Below are positions 1 through 4,776 of a stretch of 5,713 nt of DNA, piece by piece. Origin of the DNA: Myxococcota bacterium (GTDB taxonomy: Bacteria; Myxococcota; Polyangia; GCA-2747355; JAKLHH01); NCBI GenBank assembly GCA_022710245.1, contig JAKLHH010000562.1, positions 1-5,713 on the forward strand. The letters run 5' to 3'. Both the position numbers and the translations under genes were made by a program. The notes under the pieces are model-generated. The model did not search any database, was not told where the DNA came from, and saw nothing but the letters and a program-made list of their open reading frames with translations. How positions within the stretch are numbered: position 1 is the stretch's first letter; each line of letters starts with the position of its first letter.

Positions 1-1475
1 AGCGCGGCGTGCCTCGCGAGCCCGAGGCTCCCGGCGGCGGCGCGCACGCGCAGCTGGACGCGCCGGGTCTCGCCGGCGGAGAGCGTGCCCAGCGCGAGCC
101 TGAAGCTCGGCCCCGGGCTCTCTCGCGCGATCGTCTGCAGCGCGTCCGCCTCGCTGACGCTGAAGGTCCCGCTGCTCTTGAGGTCGCCGAGGATCTGCCA
201 GCGCACGGCCACCACGAAGGGCGTGTCCAGCTCGAGGCCGACCTCGACCTCCTTCGCGGCCGCGCCGCCGGTGTTCTTCACGTCGATGGTGGCGTCGGTC
301 TCCTCGCCGACCTGCCAGTCGAAGATGCCCGCGCTCGCGTCGGCCTGGCAGCGGTCACGCGCGGTGCCCGGCACCGTCGCCAGGTCGAGGGTGATGGTGA
401 GCTGCGGGCGGCCCGCGGGCTCCTCGCCGCAGCCGTGCTCCACGTAGCCCATCAGCCTGTCCCAGTCCCAGCCCGCACCCGGGTCGGTGTGGTCGCCGCC
501 GCAGTAGAGCTTGTTCACCTCGCCGTGGCCGAGGACGTGCTGCCGGTCGCAGGGGAAGCCGTGCCGCGCGCAGATCGAGCGCACGAGCTTCGCGCTCGAG
601 CAGTACATCTTCTCGGTGAACCACTTGTCCGGGTCCTCCACGTAGCCCTCGTGCTCGATGCCCACGCTCTTCGAGTTCACGCAGCCCGCGTGCCACGCCT
701 TGAGCGACTCGTCGACGAGCTGCACCACCTCGCCCGTCGAGGAGACGACGTAGTGCGCCGAGACGTCGTTGCAGCCCTTCAGCCAGCTCGCGCAGCCCGC
801 GAACCCGCCCTGACAGGTGTGGATGACCACCATCGAGACCGCGGCCCCGGCCCGCGAGGAGCTGCAGCAGGCCGGGCCCTGCCACTGCGCGCCGGAGTAG
901 TCCGGCGTCAGCGCGCTCTCGCGGACGCCGAGGCCGGGCCCCGCGCCCGCCAGCGCCGGATGCGCGGGGACGCGGAGCGCGCGGCCGGCGTCGTCGCGGC
1001 CGCTGGCTCCAGCGACGAGCGTCGCCAGGACCTGGCGGGCGTAGAGCGTGCCGCCCTCACCGAGCCCGCTCCAGCGCGCGAGGGCCGGGCCCCAGCCCGC
1101 GAGCTCCTCGGGCCGGTCAGGCGCCGCGGCCTCGGCGAGCGCCAGCGCCGCGCCGCGCACGTTCGCGTCCGGCGAGGCGAGGAGCGTCGCCTCGGGGAGC
1201 CCGGCGAGCGCCGCGGCGCGCTCGAGGCTGCCGCCGCGCCGGAGGTGCATCAGACCGTAGCCGTCCAGTCGCGAGGGTGTCAGGCGGTGGCTGAAGCGCG
1301 TCTCCACGTAGGCGACGGCGAGGAGCAGATCCTCGGGGACGCCGCTCTCCGCTGCGGCGCGCTCGAAGGCGGCGAGGAGCGGCGAGTCGCCCCGGTCGAC
1401 GGGCAGCGCGGGCAGGTCACAGGCGGCGAGCGCCGCGAGGACGGCAGCGACGGGGAGCAGCGACCGCGGAGGCAT
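1..1475 (-). CDS. Lipoprotein N-acetylmuramoyl-L-alanine amidase with N-terminal SLT-like region (3' end outside window)
   Basis: Predicted envelope peptidoglycan hydrolase; 491 codons are visible and the frame runs off the left edge. The start is the ATG at 1475-1473, with GGAG three bases upstream. Residues 1-19 form a lipoprotein signal ending in lipobox L16-A-A-C19. Residues about 33-155 resemble an SLT lytic transglycosylase: E58 in VETRF (candidate catalytic Glu), GYGLMHL at 72-78, NVRGAALAL at 105-113, and ALARWSG at 131-137. Residues about 213-345 are an Amidase_2/AmpD-type domain that would cleave the MurNAc-L-Ala bond. Its candidate zinc ligands are H219, H317 and D331 (in TDPG), the catalytic Glu is E274 in VGIEHEG, and WHAG lies at 261-264. 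Eleven cysteines between 203 and 349 suggest disulfides and an extracytoplasmic site. From about 356 on there is a beta-rich region with a CARDB-like stretch (VKNTGGAAAKEVEV). The amidase call is firm. The SLT assignment is by motif only, and H77 sits where the family usually has Gln. Confidence 0.88.
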   Translation of the reverse strand, partial: MPPRSLLPVAAVLAALAACDLPALPVDRGDSPLLAAFERAAAESGVPEDLLLAVAYVETRFSHRLTPSRLDGYGLMHLRRGGSLERAAALAGLPEATLLASPDANVRGAALALAEAAAPDRPEELAGWGPALARWSGLGEGGTLYARQVLATLVAGASGRDDAGRALRVPAHPALAGAGPGLGVRESALTPDYSGAQWQGPACCSSSRAGAAVSMVVIHTCQGGFAGCASWLKGCNDVSAHYVVSSTGEVVQLVDESLKAWHAGCVNSKSVGIEHEGYVEDPDKWFTEKMYCSSAKLVRSICARHGFPCDRQHVLGHGEVNKLYCGGDHTDPGAGWDWDRLMGYVEHGCGEEPAGRPQLTITLDLATVPGTARDRCQADASAGIFDWQVGEETDATIDVKNTGGAAAKEVEVGLELDTPFVVAVRWQILGDLKSSGTFSVSEADALQTIARESPGPSFRLALGTLSAGETRRVQLRVRAAAGSLGLARHAA

Positions 1476-1689
1476 GAGCTCCGGGAACGCAAGTGACGTG
1501 CCGCGGCGACGAGCACGGCGGATCGCGGGCTTCGCCCCGCGCCGCACCTCGTCGTGCCCACCGCGGTGCGCACCCTCGTGCGACCCGGTTTGCGGGCGGC
1601 CCACCCTGGTCGCGGGTGCGGCCCCGTCAGGACCCCCGGGGCGCCGCGGCTGGTGCCCGAGGTGCGCTGCTGCGGTATCCTCGCCGCGC
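1476..1689. promoter_or_regulatory. Divergent intergenic region between amidase lipoprotein and deacetylase-like gene
   Basis: These 214 bases separate two divergent starts and so should hold the promoters of both transcription units. No convincing -35/-10 pair is visible on either strand. A TATCCT at 1676-1681 lies just upstream of the plus-strand ATG, but it has no -35 partner. The region contains a perfect 10-bp palindrome GGTGCGCACC (1565-1574), an imperfect hairpin GCGGGC/GCCCCGC with a TTC loop near 1525-1540, and an imperfect direct repeat CGCACC(C)TCGTG at about 1543-1556 and 1569-1580. In DNA this GC-rich, short palindromes arise often by chance, so an operator role is only a possibility. 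Confidence 0.4.
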
Positions 1690-3690
1690 ATGCGCGCGCG
1701 AGAGGTGCTCCTGCTCGCCCTGGCGGCCCTGACGGCCCACGGGCGCCCCGCCCTGGCGACCCCGCCAGCGGCCGCGGCGCGTCCCTATCAGGTGCTGAGG
1801 GCGCCGGAGGGCCTGCGCCTGGCCACGCCGGACGGGACGCTCCTCCTCGAGCTGGTGCCCGAGCTCTGGGTCTCGGCCGGTCCGCCCGAGCGGCAGCCGC
1901 GGCGGCGAGCGCTGCCGCTGCGCCCGGTCCAGGTCCCCCTCGCCGCGCCGGCGCTGCGCGTCCGGGCGGACGGAGGCTGGAGCTTCAGCCTGCTCGGCCA
2001 GCACGCGGGGGCGCGCTACCGCCTCGTGCTGACGCAGCGACCGGGCCTGCCGCGGATCGAGCTCGCGCTCGAGGCCGAGTACGGCGAGGAGGTGGCCGTG
2101 CGCGAGGAGCGGCTCCGCCTCAGGGCTGGCGAGGTGAGCGCGCAGGCGATCGATCGCGCCTACCGCTGGCGACGCGTGGACGCGCCGCTCTTCGCCGGTC
2201 CGCTCGACCCGCACCTGGTCCGCCTCGAGCGGGGCGGCCACGAGCTGCAGCTCCTCGGCGGGCGCGGCGTGCAGGGGCTGTGGGCGCGGCCGGCCGCCGG
2301 GCGTGTGCTCCTCGACCTCGAGCTCGACCACGAGGGCAACCACCCGTTCCGCCCGCACCTCACCTGCGCGCTCCGCAAGGCGACCCGCGTCGCGCGCGGG
2401 GATCTCTCGGCGACGGTGCAGCCGGCCGGCAGCCGGCGCGCTCTCCGCGCGGCGCTCGTCGCGGGGCCGCTGCCGCCGCTGCTCGTCGCCCGCTACCCTG
2501 CAGGCCGCCGCGCCGCCGTGGTCTTCACCGACCACGCCGATCAGTCGAGCGCGGCCAAGCTCGAGGCGCTCGCCTTCGGCGCCACCGGCGCGCTCGCGCG
2601 CGGCGAGGTGGGTGTCCGCTATCCTGGCCTCGTCAACCGAGGGCTGGTCTACACCAAGTCGATCTTCCTCAGCCACGCCCGCGGCTACGCCCACCAGCTC
2701 GAGGAGCCGCGCTACCGTGCGCTGCTGGGCGCGCTGGTCCGCGCGGGCGTGGAGGTGGTCCCGCACTCGGTGAGCGGCTGGCGCGATCCCCCGGAGGCCG
2801 TGAGGGCGGCGCTCGCTACCTTCGCGGGCACGCTCGGCGGGGCGCGGGCCTGGATCGACCACCAGCCGGTGACCAACTGCGAGGCCGTGAGCAGCCGGGG
2901 CTGGGATCGAGCCGGGCCGTGGTACCTGCTCCCCATCCTGGCCAGCGCTGGCTACCGCTACCTCTGGTCCGCCGAGGACCTCGACCCGCTGCTCCCGTCG
3001 CTCAATCTCCTCACGCCCGAGCGCCCCGCCTGGCGGCGGCCGCTCCTCTATGCCTTCGCCCCGCCCGGCGCGCCCGCCGGCACGCCGCTCGCGCTCTTCG
3101 CCTCCTCGCGGCTCTTCCTCCCGCGCGGCGCCGCCCTGCAGCGACTCTCCGAGGAGGCGCTCCACCAGCTCGAGGAGGAGCGCGGGCTCTACATCGCCCA
3201 CGTCTACCTCGACACCTACCAGCTCCGCGGGCACTTCGCGCCCCGCAGCCTGCTGCGGCTCGGCCCCAGCGCCGCCACCTACCGGCTGCGGCCCGAGGCG
3301 GACCGGCTCTTCCAGCGCCTCGCGGCGCACCAGGCGGCGGGCGACCTCTGGGTCACCTCGCTCTCCGCGCTCGCCGAGCACCTCCTCGGCGTCGGCGCGA
3401 TCGAGCTCGCGCCTCGCGCCGACGGCGCGCTGCTGGTCTCCTCGCAGGCGAGCCGGCCGGTGCGGGGGCTCACCCTGCTCCTGCCGGACGGAGCTGACGA
3501 GCTCCTCGTCGACGGGAGGCCGCCCGCGGGGCAGCGGCGCTCCGGCGGCCGGCGTGAGCTCTGGTTCGATCTGCCGCCTGGCGCGGTCCGCGCCGTCACC
3601 ACGCGGGGGCGCACGCACCGACCCCTCTGGGCTCCCGCTGCCGCGCTGGTCCTGCGCAGCAGACCCGCGCCCGCCTCCAAGGGAGAGTGA
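1690..3690 (+). CDS. Secreted protein with polysaccharide-deacetylase-like central region
   Basis: A protein of 666 residues, exported and possibly acting on an envelope or extracellular glycan. The ATG at 1690 is chosen because it opens a clear signal peptide: R2/R4, hydrophobic stretch 6-16, and an AxA-type site ALA at 21-23. The frame stays open upstream to 1474 but would bury this signal, and no strong ribosome site precedes either start. Residues about 30-260 look beta-rich. Residues about 265-560 resemble a degenerate NodB-type (CE4 superfamily) barrel. The opening strand is AAVVFTDHADQSS (D281, H282, D284). A histidine motif follows as VVPHSVSGWRD (H359), then WIDHQPVTNCE (H391) and YIAHVYLDTY (H504). 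The rest is a short beta-rich tail with no membrane anchor. The canonical HxxxH of motif 2 is missing, so the substrate and even hydrolase activity are uncertain. It could be another deacetylase-fold enzyme. It forms an operon with the GNAT gene that starts one base after its stop. Confidence 0.75.
   Translation: MRAREVLLLALAALTAHGRPALATPPAAAARPYQVLRAPEGLRLATPDGTLLLELVPELWVSAGPPERQPRRRALPLRPVQVPLAAPALRVRADGGWSFSLLGQHAGARYRLVLTQRPGLPRIELALEAEYGEEVAVREERLRLRAGEVSAQAIDRAYRWRRVDAPLFAGPLDPHLVRLERGGHELQLLGGRGVQGLWARPAAGRVLLDLELDHEGNHPFRPHLTCALRKATRVARGDLSATVQPAGSRRALRAALVAGPLPPLLVARYPAGRRAAVVFTDHADQSSAAKLEALAFGATGALARGEVGVRYPGLVNRGLVYTKSIFLSHARGYAHQLEEPRYRALLGALVRAGVEVVPHSVSGWRDPPEAVRAALATFAGTLGGARAWIDHQPVTNCEAVSSRGWDRAGPWYLLPILASAGYRYLWSAEDLDPLLPSLNLLTPERPAWRRPLLYAFAPPGAPAGTPLALFASSRLFLPRGAALQRLSEEALHQLEEERGLYIAHVYLDTYQLRGHFAPRSLLRLGPSAATYRLRPEADRLFQRLAAHQAAGDLWVTSLSALAEHLLGVGAIELAPRADGALLVSSQASRPVRGLTLLLPDGADELLVDGRPPAGQRRSGGRRELWFDLPPGAVRAVTTRGRTHRPLWAPAAALVLRSRPAPASKGE
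3681..3687 (+). promoter_or_regulatory. Ribosome binding site of the GNAT gene, inside the end of the upstream gene
   Basis: GGGAGAG lies just before the TGA at 3688-3690 of the deacetylase-like gene. The core GGGAG ends six bases before the ATG at 3692. The site is within the last codons of the upstream gene and the stop-to-start gap is one base. This arrangement favours translational coupling and fixes the GNAT start, although the frame is open much further upstream. Confidence 0.8.
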
Positions 3691-3691
3691 G

Positions 3692-4177
3692 ATGAGCTCC
3701 TCCGACGACCTCCAGCTGCTCCCGCTCGAGCCCCGACACCTGGACGCCTGCGCGGCGATCGTGGGCGGCCTCGAGCTCTTCCGTCGCTACGAGTTCGGCG
3801 CCGAGGCCGCGCGCCGGCTGCTCGAGGCCGCGCTCGGCGAGCCGCGCGCTGTGCTGCTGGTGATCGAGCTCGGCGGGGAGGTCGCGGGCTTCGTCTGGTT
3901 CGTACGCCGCGGCGCCTTCGACCGCAGCGGCTACCTGCGCCTGATCGCGGTCGATGAGCGCTTCGCCGGCCGCGGGGTGGGCGCGGCGCTGCTCGACGCG
4001 CTGGAGGAGCGCCACCTGAGGGAGGGCGGCATCATCCTCCTCGCCTCGGCGGAGAACGCTGGCGCGCACCGGTTCTACGAGCGCCTCGGCTACCGCCAGG
4101 TGGGGCTGCTCCCGGACTACGTGCGGCCCGGGCTGGATGAGCGCGTCTACTACAAGGCCCCGCCGCCTCGTCCCTGA
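3692..4177 (+). CDS. GNAT-family N-acetyltransferase
   Basis: A cytoplasmic protein of 161 residues, the usual length for a single GNAT domain, which transfers an acetyl group from acetyl-CoA to an amine. Motif A is clear: strand YLRLIAVDERF (81-91) leads into the acetyl-CoA pyrophosphate loop R90-F-A-G-R-G-V-G97 (R-x-x-G-x-G) and helix AALLDALEERHL. Motif B is ILLASAENAGAHRFYERLGY (115-134), with the typical N122 and the FYERLGY signature. The acceptor-binding N-terminal half (1-70) is not diagnostic, so the substrate is unknown. The start is set by the GGGAG site six bases upstream. The gene is almost certainly cotranscribed with the deacetylase-like gene. GNAT enzymes act in the cytoplasm and that partner is exported, so they are unlikely to act on the same molecule at the same time. 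No signal peptide or membrane segment is present. Confidence 0.93.
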   Translation: MSSSDDLQLLPLEPRHLDACAAIVGGLELFRRYEFGAEAARRLLEAALGEPRAVLLVIELGGEVAGFVWFVRRGAFDRSGYLRLIAVDERFAGRGVGAALLDALEERHLREGGIILLASAENAGAHRFYERLGYRQVGLLPDYVRPGLDERVYYKAPPPRP

Positions 4178-4202
4178 GCATTCCGCCCGCCAGCGCCGGC
4201 CG

Positions 4203-4216
4203 GGATCCAGGATCCA
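4203..4216. repeat. Tandem 7-bp duplication GGATCCA x2
   Basis: Two exact adjacent copies of GGATCCA lie in the gap between the GNAT gene and the small zinc-ribbon gene, just upstream of the possible promoter. Each copy contains the palindrome GGATCC. It may be a slippage product or a small binding site; nothing else supports a function. Confidence 0.35.
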
Positions 4217-4231
4217 GGGGGCGAAAAGGAC

Positions 4232-4260
4232 TTGCCAACCCGCCTGCCATCCAGTAGTGA
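4232..4260 (+). promoter_or_regulatory. Possible sigma-70-like promoter of the small zinc-ribbon gene
   Basis: TTGCCA at 4232-4237 matches five of six bases of the -35 consensus. Exactly 17 bases later comes TAGTGA at 4255-4260, a poor -10. The surrounding stretch (about 4221-4262) is clearly less GC-rich than the rest of the window, as promoters in such genomes tend to be. The location, 25-50 bases before the start codon and after the GNAT stop, fits independent transcription of the small gene. The weak -10 keeps confidence low. Confidence 0.4.
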
Positions 4261-4273
4261 AGAGAGCTGTCTC

Positions 4274-4279
4274 GGGAGG
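4274..4279 (+). promoter_or_regulatory. Strong Shine-Dalgarno site of the small zinc-ribbon gene
   Basis: GGGAGG (followed by T) lies five bases before the ATG at 4285. It is the best ribosome binding site in the window. It decides this start and indicates that the 65-residue frame is really translated, probably well. Confidence 0.8.
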
Positions 4280-4284
4280 TTGCC

Positions 4285-4482
4285 ATGGCTGTTTCCAAGA
4301 ACAACCCGGCGGTCCGCGATAACCAGCGCCTGGTGGTCCATTGCCCGAAGTGCAACGGCGAGCTCACGCTGCTGAAGCGCGTCCCCGGTGGGATGACCTA
4401 CGTCTGCCAGAAGGACGGTACCGCGCTGCCGGTGACGCGCGGCTCGTACCGCGACCTGCCGCACGAGTGGATCCGCAAGTAG
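4285..4482 (+). CDS. Small zinc-ribbon-like protein, 65 residues
   Basis: A small basic, probably cytoplasmic protein of unknown function. The likely metal site is H19-C20-P-K-C23-N-G near the start of the core, followed 18 residues later by V40-C41-Q-K-D44-G. This has the shape of a zinc ribbon (CxxC...CxxC), but the fourth position is Asp44, so the fourth ligand may be Asp44 or His19, or the site may not bind metal. The N-terminus (MAVSKNNPAVRDNQR) is polar and probably flexible; the C-terminus ends YRDLPHEWIRK. Reality is supported by the GGGAGG site five bases upstream, by a possible promoter, and by a base composition less GC-rich than its neighbours, with AAG and AAC codons, as in well-expressed or conserved genes. 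It stands alone, 107 bases after the GNAT gene. I do not recognise a named family. Confidence 0.85.
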   Translation: MAVSKNNPAVRDNQRLVVHCPKCNGELTLLKRVPGGMTYVCQKDGTALPVTRGSYRDLPHEWIRK

Positions 4483-4508
4483 CACCTCGCTCCTCTGCGT
4501 AGCTCCGC

Positions 4509-4566
4509 GCGGTCCTTCGACCCGTTGGCCCAAAGGTCGACGGCGTCCGTTTGCCCATCCAGTCTC
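4509..4566. repeat. Degenerate first unit (58 bp) of the 42-bp repeat array
   Basis: The segment starts with GCGGTCCTTCG and ends with GTCCGTTTGCCCATCCAGTC plus TC, matching the two ends of the 42-bp unit with two differences in the 3' part. The middle 9 bases of the standard unit (CTGGAGCGG) are replaced by about 25 bases containing an inverted repeat. It looks like an older, diverged copy, or one that has been interrupted. Confidence 0.7.
4517..4540 (+). terminator. Inverted repeat after the zinc-ribbon gene, possible hairpin
   Basis: TCGACC at 4517-4522 pairs perfectly with GGTCGA at 4535-4540. Inside it TTG (4525-4527) can pair with CAA (4531-4533) around a three-base loop, separated by a small internal loop. 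It sits 34 bases after the TAG of the zinc-ribbon gene, where a 3'-end hairpin would be expected. There is no T-tract after it, so it may instead stabilise the transcript end or work with Rho. Confidence 0.4.
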
Positions 4567-4750
4567 GCGGTCCTTCGCTGGAGCGGGTCCGTCTGCCCCT
4601 CCAGTCTCGCGGTCCTTCGCTGGAGCGGGTCCGTCTGCCCCTCCGGTCCCGCGGTCCTTCGCTGGAGCGGGTCCGTCTGCCCCTCCGGTCCCGCGGTCCT
4701 TCGCTGGAGCGGGCGGTCCTTCGCTGGAGCGGGTCCGTCTGCCCTCCAAC
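4567..4750. repeat. 42-bp tandem repeat array (three full units, one 20-bp partial, one terminal unit)
   Basis: Units start with GCGGTCCTTCG at 4567, 4609, 4651, 4693 and 4713. The first three are exactly 42 bp long. The fourth is cut after 20 bp (4693-4712). The last runs to about 4748-4750 and lacks one C of the CCCC run. Units are identical except for two positions, 37 (A or G) and 41 (T or C). The unit at 4567 carries A and T, as does the degenerate unit before it; those at 4609 and 4651 carry G and C. Each unit contains CGCTGGAGCG, a short dyad. This ordered near-identity is typical of recent unit duplication. The period is 14 codons and has no stop in several frames, so open frames across it are expected and are not evidence of coding. 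Confidence 0.93.
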
Positions 4751-4776
4751 CCTGTGATGCCCGCGAATGAGCTGAT

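Larger units (their letters stand above)
4483..4776. other. Convergent intergenic region filled by tandem repeats
   Basis: These 294 bases lie between the 3' ends of the small zinc-ribbon gene (plus strand) and the unrecognised helical gene (minus strand). Most of the region is a 42-bp repeat array with a degenerate first unit that contains an inverted repeat; both are listed separately. No classic intrinsic terminator (GC hairpin plus T-tract) is visible for either flanking gene. I see no start codon with a good ribosome site in the region, and treat it as non-coding. Confidence 0.6.

Noticed and set aside
9..1496. A 495-codon open frame on the plus strand
   Set aside because: It is the antisense shadow of the amidase lipoprotein. 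Its translation is Arg/Ala/Val-rich with no domain signature, while the minus strand shows a lipobox and a full set of amidase residues.
1676..1681. TATCCT as a -10 element for leaderless transcription of the deacetylase-like gene
   Set aside because: Its spacing to the ATG is slightly too long for a leaderless start and there is no -35 partner, so it could be chance.
1474..1689. Upstream extension of the deacetylase-like gene to the ATG at 1474
   Set aside because: It would add 72 Arg/Pro/Cys-rich residues before a clean signal peptide, overlaps the start of the divergent gene, and would leave no room for promoters.
1554..3497. A 647-codon plus-strand frame overlapping the deacetylase-like gene
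   Set aside because: Its composition is almost only Ala, Arg, Pro and Gly, the mark of an out-of-frame reading of GC-rich coding DNA.
1627..3618. A 663-codon open frame on the minus strand
   Set aside because: Antisense shadow of the deacetylase-like gene, very rich in Arg, Glu and Ala with no recognisable motif; the plus-strand frame has a signal peptide and a coupled downstream gene.
3050..3691. N-terminal extension of the GNAT gene in the same frame
   Set aside because: The extension reads as Ser/Arg/Pro low complexity out of frame with the upstream gene. The ATG at 3692 has a proper ribosome site and gives a standard-length GNAT protein.
4150..4749. Minus-strand frame with 14-residue repeats treated as its own gene
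   Set aside because: It lies antisense to the zinc-ribbon and GNAT gene ends and owes its openness to a 42-bp period without stops. No ribosome site is evident at its first start codon.
4567..4750. CRISPR array
   Set aside because: Whole 42-bp units are nearly identical with no unique spacers, and no cas genes are near, so this is an ordinary tandem repeat.
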